A DNA stretch of 64,000 nt from Rhinatrema bivittatum (taxonomy: Eukaryota > Chordata > Amphibia > Gymnophiona > Rhinatrematidae). Location: assembly GCF_901001135.1 (NCBI RefSeq), contig NC_042617.1, positions 496,476,735 through 496,540,734 on the forward strand, given 5' to 3'. Below the pieces are notes generated by a model. The model saw nothing but the letters and a program-made list of their open reading frames with translations. It did no database searches and had not been told where the DNA came from. The translations under genes were made by a program, and so were the position numbers. Positions 10,846 through 21,939 of the stretch are shown piece by piece; position 1 is the stretch's first letter; every line of letters begins with the position of its first letter.

Positions 10846-12600
10846 AAACTGGTGTAACTTATGCAAGGATATGATTTAAAATTTATGGTTGGCAGTTGCA
10901 AAATTACCCCTAGGGACGATAATTTTGAAAATCATTTCTGCAGGTAAAACAGTGCTGTACCAATGAAAATGAGCTGTTATAACACTGTCTGCCTGACATA
11001 AGGGTAAACGTCTGAGCATATCTCAAGTTTACCCTGAGTGAGCAGAGGCATTCCTGGGACTATAGTTGTGGGAGTAGGGGTTGGACTATGCACATAACTT
11101 TTGGATTTTAAAAACAATATATATAAGTTTTCAAAGAAAATTTGTGCGGCTGTTTTATCAGGTGTGGCTTGTGCAGGTAAATTTGGTGGGATAATTTTCA
11201 AAGTCGACTTATATGGGTAAGTCTGCTTTGAAATTAGATGTAACTTATATGAATTCTTGCTGACAAAATTATGTGTAATGTTATAAAAATATTCCCTAAA
11301 TGACCAATGTATGCATTTTGTATGATACCCCAAATCTTGCTTTATTTAAAAATTGCATATTCTTGAAATATAGTATATGATTTTTTTTTAACTCAACCAA
11401 ATTATTTGGACATAATGTATTTTAAATCTCCTTTAAATTCTGATTGAAAGTCATACAGCCCATTTTTTATTATTAAATAATAATATAAGAAGATCCTCAA
11501 GGCAATCTGTAAGGTCCATTACCTTTTAAACTCCTGCCAGCAGCAATCCTTAGTGCATACCATTTATTCCATTGCACTAAATAAGGGTAATAGGGCAAAC
11601 TGAGCCTGAAGGTAAATATTTTTTTGGAAAACAGATGTTGCCTACATCTTATACATATATTTTAAATATGAGAACTGGGGGTGAGGGAGGGTGTTTCCTA
11701 CATTTTAATTGCTTATCAAAATAAAAGGTTACAACATGTTAAAAAATCATAAAAGAAGAAATGGGGAGGACAGTTGTGAAATCCAATGATGCAGGTAAAT
11801 AGTGATTTACCCATGTAAATTGGCTGTCTGAAAATTGCAGTTATGCATTATGCAATAAATCCAAGGCTAAGCACGAGGTTCCACAATTAATGTATTTTTA
11901 GTCACAATTAGGGGAGGCATATTTTGGATGGAAATATAAAATATCACACATAGCTTGTATTTTCAAGTTTACATTAATAATTTTCCTTACAAAACTAACC
12001 TGCACAAAAAAGCAGGTGCAAAAATACTTGTTATCCAACACAGTTTCCCACGGTTCACCGAAAACGAAGGCCGAAACAAATTTTTTAAACTATGCACATC
12101 TCTAACACATAATGCATGTGCACTTTCTCTTTGAATGTTGGTCCAAAAAAAGTCTGTGAGTAAAACGTATCCATGGACATTTCTCCAAAGTGGACAGTCT
12201 GAAAATTGCTTCCAAATTTAACATGCATGAAGAAACAGAACTGAAATAAATCAAAATGTTGGGTTACAATAAGATGTTTTTAAATAATAAATTCATGCAT
12301 TTTCTAAAGTCAAGTACTAGATGTGATTAATTATGGATATCATTGTTTACAAGTCATTTTGTAGGCCTTCCTCTAGGTTTCTTTCAATATATATTCTAGT
12401 AATTTTACTAATTTATGATATATTATACTTCTGAAATAATTTCACAAGAACCACTCCTTATGTCTAAAACATTGCAACATCTTACCACTCAGCTCTTATG
12501 CTCTACTTTTTAATGTTTTCATTTAGGGTATTATTCAGATTTTTCCAGCGATTTGGATAAAATTCAAAAGAAACTCACAAAATGTAGGGCAAATTCAGTA
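10846..12600. other. AT-rich interval, no gene recognised
   Basis: No frame with recognisable domains; the 118-codon minus-strand frame at 10977-11333 has no family resemblance. No repeat boundary could be set. Confidence 0.5.
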
Positions 12601-12601
12601 T

Positions 12602-12795
12602 ATAAGAACATAAGAAGTGCCATGCTGGGTTAAACCAATGGTCCATCAAATCCAGTATCCTGTCTCCAACAGTGATCAATCTGGGTCATTTGGAGGTACC
12701 CATCATTTCCAAATTGTTCTATCCCAGAATTAAGATGGGGAGACATCAGTGTCTATCTAGTTAATAATTGTTAAAGGATCTCTCCTCCAGAAATG
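12602..12795 (-). mobile_element. short CR1-like LINE 3' end, diverged subfamily
   Basis: Begins TAAGAACATAAGAAGTGCCA and carries TGGTCCATCAAATCC and ATCCTGTCTCCAACAG, the antisense of the LINE tail, then diverges from the 10308 copy. No coding part remains. Confidence 0.8.
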
Positions 12796-13161
12796 TGATC
12801 AAATCTGTGTGGCTGTTGCTTTAGTCCACTTGAATGCAAAATAAATGTTAATAAACAATTAATAAGGTAATATTAAGAGGACAACAATAAGACATATTTA
12901 AACAGATAAACCCATGTTTACCTGTGTAAACACATGGTCTGATTATTGCCCCCCCCTCCCCCGATCCCCACTTCCTCTCTGTTTGGATAAAAGTATGCAC
13001 ACATTCACAGTACACATAGTAGAGATATGAATTCATTTGGGGGCAACGAAACCCGAAAATAATTTTTCTGAAATTTTGGAAACGTTTGTATTTCAGGTTA
13101 ATGTGCGCTAGCACTAAAACGTTAAGGGCGGATTTTAAAACCCCTGCGCGTGTAAATCCGG
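12796..13161. other. unassigned; contains a short Harbinger-like end
   Basis: Nothing gene-like. Bases near 13122-13140 (TTAAGGGCGGATTTTAAAA) match the terminus of the Harbinger-like MITEs at 14000 and 19664, but similarity lasts only ~40 bases. Confidence 0.4.
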
Positions 13162-13281
13162 CATGTAAGTCTAATTCGCTATTCAATCCTGAAGGGTGAA
13201 CAGTTTTTAAACGATGAACAACTGTTTAAAAACTAAAAACTGTTCACCCTTCAGGATTGAATAGCAAATTAGACTTACATG
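13162..13281. repeat. 120-bp near-perfect palindrome
   Basis: CATGTAAGTCTAATTCGCTA at the left returns as TAGCAAATTAGACTTACATG at the right, with one mismatch over about 50-bp arms. The arms carry CAATCCTGAAGGGTGAACAG and its complement. The spacer is about 20 bases. Confidence 0.85.
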
Positions 13282-13872
13282 TTTTTTTGGGCTAATTCCT
13301 GTTATTTATTACAATTGACAGATTACTTCCTGGCTGATTTATTATTTTATCAATGATGGCCGACGTCATTCCAACATGGCGTATTTAAAGGGATGCGAGC
13401 CTCGGTTCCGGTTCCTCCATTTGTCCTTTCTACAAGATGGTTGAGACGTCTGGTCCCGTCTAAGAAGGTAGCCATGGTGGTCTCAGATAAGTATTGGTTC
13501 CACTTTTTAAGTTACTATTATAAATGTGCAACTCTATTTAATTCCTTCTAGATTTATGGCTCTTGCTAGAATTACTTCTACATGCCCCTGAGGAAGCTTA
13601 CCCAGCGAAACACCGGCCAGTGTAGGGCAATGCTATCAATTGGTTATGAAAGAGTCATCTTTGTTTACATGAATGGAGGACTGTTTTAACTTATTGAAAA
13701 AAGAAAAAAGAAAAAAACATGTTGTTGCATTAAATAAATGATGAAGGTGGATGATTGACAAGACCGGTTAGTGTCTACTTGAAAGTGACATATAACGTCA
13801 AGGCTTGCTGACACCTTCATAGGCTATCATTTGAATTGCCGATTTGGGTTCCACATTTTTGTTTATTTGGTA
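13282..13872. other. possible Penelope-like or retrozyme-like segment
   Basis: Contains the hammerhead motif at 13583-13629, a GC-rich upstream stretch with CGTATTTAAAGGGATG (TATA-like) at about 13381-13396, and an A-rich run at 13697-13717. No reverse transcriptase is seen. The assignment rests on the ribozyme alone. Confidence 0.35.
13583..13629 (+). ncRNA. type I hammerhead ribozyme motif
   Basis: All core positions fit a minimal type I hammerhead. Stem I is TGCCC (13583-13587) with GGGCA (13625-13629). The core CTGAGGA (13588-13594) agrees with CUGANGA. Stem II is GC/GC (13596-13597 and 13605-13606). GAAA is at 13607-13610. Stem III is CAC/GTG (13611-13613 and 13620-13622) with a CGGCCA loop. 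The closing A-T pair is A13610-T13623, and the predicted cleavage follows the GTA triplet, after 13624. Short stems II and III are typical of the copies in Penelope-like elements and retrozymes, which may act as dimers. Activity is not shown by sequence alone. Confidence 0.7.
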
Positions 13873-14922
13873 ATTGAAATCTCCCATTATTATTGCACTG
13901 CCAAATTGGTTTGCTTCCCTGATTTCTCTTAGCATTACATCATCTGTCTGACCATTTTGTTCAGGTGGACGGTAGTATACTCCTATCACTATACTCTTAG
14001 GGGTAGATTTTCATACTCCGTGAATAGGCCTACTTTTGTTGGCGCTCCAGGCGCAAACAAAAGTACGCTGGATTTTAGTAGATACGCGCGGAGCCGCGCG
14101 TATCTGCTAAAAACCTGGATCGGCGCGCGCAAGGCTATCGATTTTGTATAGCCGGCGCGCGCCGAGCCGCGCAGCCTACCCCCGTTCCCTCCGAGGCCGC
14201 TCCGAAATCGGAGCGGCCTCGGAGGGAATCCTCTAACGCCCTCCCCTCACCTTCCCCTCCCTTCCTCTACCTAACCCACCTGCTCGGCCCTGTCTAAACC
14301 CCCCCCCCTTACCTTTGTTGGGGGATTTACGCCTCCCAGAGGGAGACGTAAATCCCCGCGCGCCAGCGGGCCTCTTGCGCGCCGGGCCGTGACCTGGGGG
14401 CGGGTACGGAGGGCACGGCCACGCCCTCGGACCGCCCCGGGCCGTAGCCATGCCCCGTACCCGCCCCCAAAACGCTGCCGACACGCCCCGAAAATGCCGT
14501 GCGGTTCGGGCCCGCCCCCGACACGCCCCCCGACATGCCCCCTCCGAAAACCCAGGGACTTACGCAAGTCCCGGGGCTCTGCGCGCGCCGGTAGGCCTAT
14601 GTAAAATAGGCTTCCTGGCGCGCAGGGCCCTGCTCGCCTAAATCCGCCTGGATTTGGGCGGATTTAGGCGAGCAGGGCTCTTAAAATCCGCCCCTTACCC
14701 AACACACATGGGATTTCTACCCATATAGATTCTACTGAGCATTTAGTCTCTTGTATGATATTTATCCTGTTGGACTCTATACCCTCCCGGACATAAAGTG
14801 CCACACCCCCGCCAAGTTGATCCTCCCTATCATTGCGATATAATTTAATTCGTACCCTGATATAGCACTGTCCCATTGGTTATCCTCCTTCCACCAAGTT
14901 TCTGTGTGAAGAAAGAGATTTT
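13873..14922 (-). pseudogene. CR1-like endonuclease fragment split by a MITE
   Basis: Minus-strand reading gives part of an apurinic-type endonuclease domain of CR1-like ORF2. The part at 14695-14922 holds TETWWKEDNQW, the YRNDREDQLGGGVALYVREG block and SIWVEIPCVLGK. The part at 13873-13996 holds VIGVYYRPPEQNGQTDD and GSAIIMGDFNY. These match 27930-28275 of the plus-strand LINE. The two parts join exactly once the 695-bp insert at 14000-14694 and one TTA are removed. Homology stops after FNY at about 13873 and before the domain start at 14922, so it is an isolated internal piece. Confidence 0.85.
14000..14694. mobile_element. Harbinger-like MITE with TTA target duplication
   Basis: Starts GGGGTAGATTTTCAT and ends TCTTAAAATCCGCCCC, imperfect terminal inverted repeats. 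TTA stands at 13997-13999 and again at 14695-14697. The interrupted LINE shows that only one TTA was present before insertion. A 3-bp TTA duplication and G-rich ends fit PIF/Harbinger. The interior is GC-rich and inverted-repeat rich (CGAGGCCGCTCCGAAATCGG near 14193). No transposase is present; the many overlapping frames are composition artefacts. Confidence 0.88.
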
Positions 14923-15092
14923 TTATGTAGTAGAAACACTAAAGTCCCTGTTCTTTGCACTCTTTCCAAAATTTATAAATCACTTTCTAACCCCATAAGG
15001 CGACCAATTGTTTCAGAGACAGATTCACTTTTAGAAACCCTGTCTATCTAGATTGATACATCTTTTTACACTTTTATGCTCCTTGAAGTCAT
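14923..15092. other. unassigned spacer
   Basis: No recognised feature. Confidence 0.5.
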
Positions 15093-15882
15093 TAGGGATG
15101 TGCAGCAGGGACAGATTCGTCCCATTCGGTATTTGAATTCATCAGGACCCAAATCCGTTGCATCCGTTCTCGGGGGACCCCGATCCATTCATTAGTTACA
15201 TATGTATTTGTTTCCCAAAAAAAACCCCATCCCAACCCTTTAAATTTAAATTACTACAACCCCCCACCCTCCTGACCCCTTCAAGACTTGCTGAAAGTCC
15301 CTCGTGGTCCAGCGAGGGTCCTGGAGCGATCTCCTGCACTCAGGCTGTTGGCTGCCGGTATTCAAAATGGCGCCAATAGCCTTTGCGCTTACTATGTCAC
15401 AGGGGCTACTTGTGCCATTGGCCGGCCCCTGTCACATGGTAGAAGCAATGGACGGCCAGTGCAATCTTGTGCTCCTACCTTTTCGCAAGTCTTGGGGGGA
15501 CTCCTGACCTCCCCAAGACTTTCCAAAAGTCCCTGGTGGTCCAGTGGGGGTCCTGGAGTGATCTCCTGCAATTGGGCTGTTGGCTGCCGATATTTAAAAT
15601 GGTGCCGATACCCTTTGCCCTTACTATGTCACAGGGGCTATTGGCACCATTTTGAATACCGGTAGCCGACAGCCCGAGTGCAGGAGATCACTCCAGGACC
15701 CCCGCTGGACCACCAGGGACTTTTGGCAAGTCTTGGGGGGGTCATGAGGGTGGGGGTTTATTCATTAGTGATATGTTGTATTTGTGGGGGTTCGCCATAT
15801 GTTTCGTGACCCCCACGAATACAACAAATATGGCATATACATTGCGGATTGCCAATACGTTGCAAACGAATGCACACCCCTA
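15093..15882. mobile_element. complete hAT MITE (family D)
   Basis: Starts TAGGGATGTGCAGC and ends GAATGCACACCCCTA. The flanks are GAAGTCAT (15085-15092) and GAATTCAT (15883-15890), an 8-bp duplication with one difference. The interior consists of mirrored blocks (GACTTGCTGAAAGTCCC and GGGACTTTTGGCAAGTC; ATTCAAAATGG and CCATTTTGAAT). It has no coding capacity. The 8-bp duplication and TAGGGATGTG ends place it with hAT-Ac type elements. Confidence 0.88.
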
Positions 15883-16851
15883 GAATTCATACATTAGAGC
15901 AGGGGTTACCAGTTCCAATATTTAAGAGCTCAACACAGGCTTGATTTTAAGGATATCCATAATGAATATGCATGAGATATATTTGCATGCAAAGGCAGCA
16001 GTGCATGCAAATCTATCTCATACATGTTCATTGTGCGTATCCTGAAAAAAAGACCTGTTGGTTGCTCTTGTGTTCTGGAGTTGGACACTCCTGCATTAGG
16101 GATTGCAATAAAGTGATCACTTTCCTGTGGATTTTAAAAATGCTATGCATGCCAAAGCTGGGAGATACACGCGTGACTCGGCTCAGCACGTGACACATGG
16201 ATTTTGAAAATTGCGCAGGTATGCGAGTATCTCCTGATAGGCACACAATTTAAAAAGTTCAAAAAAAGGACAGAGTCTGGGCAGGGCATGGGTGGGGCAT
16301 GGTCAGGCCAAGTCTGTTACAAGAAGGATACCACATAACATTACTTCTGCTGTGAACAGTGTGTAAGTAATAAAATAACAAAAACTAGGCTAGTCAGAGG
16401 GATTTAATGGTCAGGGCTAATAGGGTAAAAGAGAGGCAAGTTAGCTAGGGATTTTAGGAAGTCTTCTCCTTTACTGGAGTGGACTTGGAATGAATTGGGG
16501 AAACAGGTAATTGCATTGGCACATATATCTACTAAAATCCCCCCCAATTACATGAGCGAGGCAGCATTTGTATGCACATGCACACGTCAATAAAAGTCAT
16601 ACGCATATGTATGTGTGTATAACCAATTTTATAACAGGCACAAGTATATGCGCATATACATGTGTACATTATAAAATCGCTGTGTTCATGTGTGCAAGTT
16701 GGCAAACACACACACATGTGCACATGCACACGGGTCTTAAAATTCACCTCTTTGTTAGCATCCTTTGAACTGGATGTAACACCATTGGTAACTGATACAT
16801 TCAGTATACAGTCATTATAATTCAATATTCCCAGGTGGAAGCATTAGTTAT
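15883..16851. other. interval without recognised gene
   Basis: The 16560-16735 stretch is unusually rich in alternating CA/TG and GCGCATAT steps (ACACACACATGTGCACATGC near 16709). Otherwise nothing is supported. Confidence 0.5.
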
Positions 16852-17466
16852 TAGGGATGTGAGTCGTGTTTAGCATTCGGGATGGGCATCGGGTCGGGCG
16901 CTCCGTGGAAAATATCATTGTCTTACGGCTCATTTTTTTTCGCCATTTTTTCGACGAAGTGCATTAGTGCGCACTAATGGGCCTTACTGCACACTAACAA
17001 CCAGTTAGTGCGCACTATCTCAGCATTAGTGCGTGCAATGCGCCGACCGAGATAGTGCACACCAACTAGATGTTAATGCGCATAAAGGCTCATTAGTACG
17101 TACTAACATATTAGTTAGTGTGCACGAACAGGTCAGTTAGTGCGCCCTAATAGAATTTACAGCGCACTAAGTATGTAGTAGTGCGCTGTAACTAATGTTA
17201 TTGTGCACTAAAAAATTGCAACTTAAAAATTAAAAACTATCAATTCAGAGGAGTTTGTTAGAAAGACAGTGTGCACTAATGGAGTTACTGCGCACTAACA
17301 GATATGTAATGCGCAGTAACTCCGTTAGTGCGCACTAACACGAAATACGATTTTTTTTCTGAATTTTCGTCAAAATGTGCTTCGGTTTTTGGGGCTAACG
17401 AACAATAACGAATTAGGCAATATCGTTTATATTTTCTAAATCGTGAAAAACGAATGCACATCCCTA
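16852..17466. mobile_element. complete hAT MITE (family C) with GTGCGCACTAA array
   Basis: Starts TAGGGATGTGAGTCG, ends CGAATGCACATCCCTA. TTAGTTAT is present on both sides (16844-16851 and 17467-17474), a perfect 8-bp target duplication. The interior from about 16958 to 17345 holds many copies of TTAGTGCGCACTAA and one-sided or mutated versions, in both orientations. No coding capacity. The ends and repeats match those of 55647-56241 and of the probable autonomous element starting at 58185. Confidence 0.95.
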
Positions 17467-17858
17467 TTAGTTATTGCAGAGAAAATATAGTGGAGATAAC
17501 ATCCACAGAAAGTCCCTGCTGATTGTCTGTTTTCTTTGGCAGGGCTATGAATGCTGCTTCTCCACTATCCCCAGCCATGCCTAGTTTGAGAAGCATGGGA
17601 AATCAAACCTAAGTGTCCTGAAAGGCAGTGTACATCACTGCCACTAAAGTCATTAATCCAGCCCTCTCCACCTCACCAAAATTTTACAATCATGGTATGC
17701 CCGGTACTGGTATGATCTGAGTAAAAGACAACCCAATTAAGACAAGTGCATAGTTAATTAAATATAAATTATCAAGCTGCACAGCTTCCATTCACAGTAC
17801 TGCCACACTGCAATATCTATAATAGACAAAAAACTGGAAAAATGTGACACAACTAGTC
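17467..17858. other. unassigned spacer
   Basis: No gene recognised. Holds ACACTGCAATATCT at 17805-17818, which recurs at 18382-18395 on the far side of the palindrome. Confidence 0.5.
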
Positions 17859-18382
17859 TCAAAAATCACAATAAAGTCACAAATATACTACGGTACTTTT
17901 CAATTAGGTATACCCTCATTTATGGGCTGATGCACACTTCCGCCTACCGGCGTTTTTTGCTTTCAGGTACAATTGCCAACTTGGCTGCCCATTTAAAGTA
18001 CGATCATAGGGTTACCCATTTTTTTAAAGAAAAGTCCATATATTTACGCCGCACAGATTAAGCGCTGTATAGAAAAAAAATTTTCTTTTTTTTGCCGCCC
18101 TTTTGGGCGCCCTTTTGGGCGCCCTTTTTGCCGCCCAAAAGGGCGGCAAAAAAAAGAAAAAAATGTTTCTATACAGCGCTTAATCTGTGCGGCGTAAATA
18201 TATGGACTTTTCTTTAAAAAAATGGGTAACCCTATGATCGTACTTTAAATGGGCAGCCAAGTTGGCAATTGTACCTGAAAGCAAAAAACGCCGGTAGGCG
18301 GAAGTGTGCATCAGCCCATAAATGAGGGTATACCTAATTGAAAAGTACCATAGTATATTTGTGACTTTATTGTGATTTTTGA
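17859..18382. repeat. ~524-bp near-perfect palindrome
   Basis: The left arm from TCAAAAATCACAATAAAGTC (17859) is reverse-complemented by the right arm, which ends GACTTTATTGTGATTTTTGA (18382). Arms are about 250 bases with very few differences, for example ACTACGGTAC against GTACCATAGT. The centre holds repeated GCCGCCC / GGGCGGC and TTTTGGGCGCCC blocks. No coding sequence. The high arm identity implies a young foldback element or a recent inverted duplication. Confidence 0.95.
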
Positions 18383-18395
18383 CACTGCAATATCT

Positions 18396-19660
18396 GACAT
18401 ATCTAGTTCAGAGCAGTTAGTTAAATTTCCCCTTATCAGAAAGTGACTGTGAAGTGTGATAATATTTCTAAGCGCAGAACAAAAATCGTTCTTCTTTGCA
18501 TTCCATGACTGCTCCAGGCAACATTCTTGGAAACCTCTGACTAGGAGGGAAAAGAAGAACCCTGAGATATATATACTATGACAAGCTAGGAGGCTAAACT
18601 TCACCAGTAAACTATCCTGTGAACGGCAGTCGCCTGTGGCAGTGACATTACCACACTTTGCTCAGCTTCAGAAAGGGAAATTTAACTGACGACTGCTATG
18701 AACTGAAGCCACAGCCTAAACCAGATAATACACCCTGACAACACTGTCAGGCAAAAGAGGCTATGTTTCCATTGATTTCATTGCACTGGAGAGATATTAC
18801 CTTGAGCTGTGTATGTTTGAGGGTATAACCAAACACTATGGGAATATCAAAGGAAAAACACACTGGTCTGGGCAGAAACAGGACTTCCAAAGCGAAATCC
18901 CCAGAGTGCCATTCTGAAAATTATTATTGGTTGAAGCAAAAAATTGTGATTATATTAATTGCAATTACAATTTAATCCTTAATCTATATCAGAAACATCC
19001 TATTGAGTTTATATGAAAAGAAAATAAGTAAACCAATTGTAGCTCTAATGCAGGATTAGCAGCTGGAAACATGTAGTATATGATGTGATTTGATTAATAA
19101 TTAAGTTGGAAAAAAAACACATGCAATACAATAGAACTGAAAAAATTGAAATACTTTTAACAGAACTTACAAATCTACAAATTTGGTTCACCTTTACTGT
19201 GACAAAACCCTGAATGCCAAACAAACCTTCTCCATCTTTTAGCAATTCATATAAATAAGCACCAATTCCTCTGAAGAAAAATTAATGAGCATGATGAGTC
19301 ATGTGATTTTATTACTGAAATAACACAGCAGGTTTAACTTAGTGGTAAGCAACCTGTAGCTCATTAGATTTCTGAGTGTGGCCCATACAAAATGTGTGCA
19401 CTGATTTGACCATTTTTGTCTATTTATAGTTTGGATGGCAACAAAGCAAGAGCAATGCTTCCTGCTTCAGTATACTAGGCAAGATGTTACAAATTATAAT
19501 AAGACACCATTGTCAATACTGTTGTGTAGTGACGTGAAGGCTGTAAAGATCAAGATGCTTGTTTATGAAACTGTTCTTGTGTTAAATAAAGATTCTCTTT
19601 AGCAGGGCTTTATGTTTAAACATGAAGGGATGTGTCTTCAAATGTGTTAGTTTTGCACAC
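18396..19660. other. interval without recognised gene
   Basis: No domain-bearing frame and no repeat family recognised. Confidence 0.5.
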
Positions 19661-19663
19661 ACC

Positions 19664-20326
19664 GGGGTAGATTTTAAAAAAGTGCGCCTTCGCGTACTTT
19701 TGTTGGCGCATCAGGTGCAAACAAAAGTACGCTGGATTTTAGTAGATACGCGCGTAGCCTCGCGTATCCGCCAAAATCCTGGATCGGCGCGCGCAAGGCT
19801 GCCGATTTCGTGTAGCCGGCACGCGCCGAGCCACGCAGCCTACCTCCGTTCCCTCCGAGGCCGCTCCGAAATCGGAGCGGCCTTGGAGGGAATTCTCTTT
19901 CGCCCTCCCCTCACCTTCCCCTCCCTTCCTCTACCTAACCCACCCCCCTGGCCCTGTCTAACCCCCCCCCCCACCTTTGTCGGGGGATTTACGCCTCCCG
20001 GAGGGAGAAGTAAATCCCTGCGCACCAGCGGGCTGCTAGCGCGCCGAGACGCGACCCGGGGGTGGTTCCAGAGGGAGCGGCCATGTCCCCGGACCGCCCC
20101 GGGCTGAAACCATGCCCCCGGGCCTGCCCACAAAACGCCGCGCCGATCGGCCCCGCCCCCGACATGCCCCCGACACGCCCCCCCTTGAAAAACCCCGGGA
20201 CTTACGCGAGTCCCAGGGCTCTGCGCACGCCGGCAGGCCTATGGAACATAGGCGCACCGGCGCGCAAGGCCCTGCTCGCGTAAATCCGGGCGGATTTACG
20301 CGAGCAGGGCTTTTAAAATCCGCCCC
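19664..20326. mobile_element. second Harbinger-like MITE
   Basis: Starts GGGGTAGATTTTAAAAAAG and ends TTTTAAAATCCGCCCC. ACC precedes (19661-19663) and follows (20327-20329), a 3-bp duplication. The interior parallels 14000-14694 block for block (GTACGCTGGATTTTAGTAGA; CGAGGCCGCTCCGAAATCGG; CGTAAATCC near the right end). ACC is an atypical Harbinger target, since TTA/TAA is usual. No transposase. Confidence 0.87.
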
Positions 20327-20476
20327 ACCATGACTGGAAACAACCTCATACATAAACAAGGTATGTTGGATATGATTTCAATCTCTCAAATTTACTACTA
20401 GTATTCTTCTCAGTACTTGGATTTGCCAAAGACAGCCTCCTTCTGGAATTTTTGTGATGGAATATGTATACATTTT

Positions 20477-21615
20477 ATTTATTATTTATTTATTTGTTTG
20501 CTTTTACATACCGACATTCGTTGGCGTACATCATATCGGTTCACATGACAACAATTGGAATAGTTTGACAAGGGTCGTACTATTTTACATTTAACAAAAA
20601 CTGGTTGAAACTGAGAGTACAATGTAACAAAAAAAGAATTTGTATTTAACAATAACTAGTTGGAACTAAGTATACAATGTAATAAAAATTAAGGGAACGA
20701 GCTTTAAATAATGGCGTGGTGGAGAGTCTTGAGGGGGCACATGTTTCAGGGTAAACATTTGTGCCGAGGAGACGGAGGGTGTTAAATGGGAGGGTGGGTT
20801 AGGTGGGGTGGTGGTAGGCGTTTAGGAATAACCAGGTTTTTAATTTCTTTTTGAAAGCATGGAGGGAGGGTTCCAGTCTGAGTTGGGGGGGAAGCTTGTT
20901 CCAGAGTGTGGGGCCCGCTACAGGGAAGGTGCGTTGTCTGGTGGAGGAGAGGTGTGCTAGTTTGGGGGGAGGGATGATAAGAAGGCCTGAGTTTTGAGGT
21001 CACAGATTTTTCTGGCTGTTGAGTAGTTGGAGAGGGTCGTTTGTCCACTTGATGTTTTGGTTGCTGATGGTTTTATGAAGTAAGGTGAGAATTTTGTATT
21101 GTGACCGGTGGGGTATGGGGAGCCAGTGGAGTTCTTTTAGTATAGGGGTGATGTGTGCTGAGCGGTTGATGTTTGTGAGTGATCTGGCTGCTGCATTTTG
21201 TAGCAGTTGGAGGGGTTTTAGTGTGGAGGCAGGCAGTCCGGTGAGGAGGGAGTTACAGTAGTCTAGCTTGGAAAGTATGAGGGATTGTAACACAGTGCGG
21301 TAATCGTGGTGGAAGAGGAGAGGTTTGAGTTTTTTTAGGACTTGTAGTTTGAAGAAGCCCTCTTTGATTGTCCTGCTGATGTGTTTTTTCATATTGAGAT
21401 CCGAGTCGAGGGTGAAGCCGAGATTTCTGACCTCATTGGTGAGGGGGGGGGGGGTGTGGTTGGCTAGAGGAGAGGTCACTGTCGGTTCTAGTAGAGGATT
21501 TGTTAGTTATGTGTAGTATTTCAGGCAATGATTCAAGGTGTATTTGGAAGTTATTTTTAATCAGACTTGTAGCTCCCAATAAAATTGGGATTATTTCTGT
21601 ATCTTTCTGCCACAT
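20477..21615 (-). pseudogene. L2-like LINE, C-terminal half and 3' tail
   Basis: Minus-strand frames at 21000-21479 and 20782-21048 together give the C-terminal region of L2-like ORF2. Visible blocks include NEVRNLGFTLDSDLNMKKHI, LDYCNSLLTGLP, LQLLQNAAARSLT, HITPILKELHWLPI and KILTLLHKT, then a frameshift near 21040. Upstream remnants (a KTEIlllG-like block) run to about 21615. The 3' untranslated end reads, on the minus strand, CGAATGTCGGTATGTAAAAG followed by a (AAATA)n tail that finishes near 20477. The catalytic RT motifs are missing, so the copy is 5'-truncated and inactive. Confidence 0.85.
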
Positions 21616-21939
21616 TTTCTTAAATTTGCATCAGTTGTTTTTTGCAACATTTCCTTTATTAGTTTGCCACTTTCTTTCAGTTTTTGGCATGGTCTCTTTG
21701 TAAACCACTTGCTTCAAATAAAAGGTTTGTGGCATAAAAATAACAGTACATTATCTCCCTTTCAACTTCAGTGGTCTATATAACTGTATCTCTTCCTCTA
21801 TTAGCTTACATGGTCTGTCTCTTGCAACTGTGAGTCAATGAACATTGCCACCATGGCATATAGCTGTACCGGGGTGTTGTTTTCTCCTGAAGGATCTGTA
21901 CTATATGGCTCTAGTGCATTTGGCATGCCGATCTCGGTA
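21616..21939. other. unassigned spacer
   Basis: No recognised feature. Confidence 0.45.

Noticed and set aside
14233..14641. Pro/Arg/Gly-rich frames on both strands
   Set aside because: GC-rich interior of a Harbinger-like MITE; composition keeps frames open by chance.
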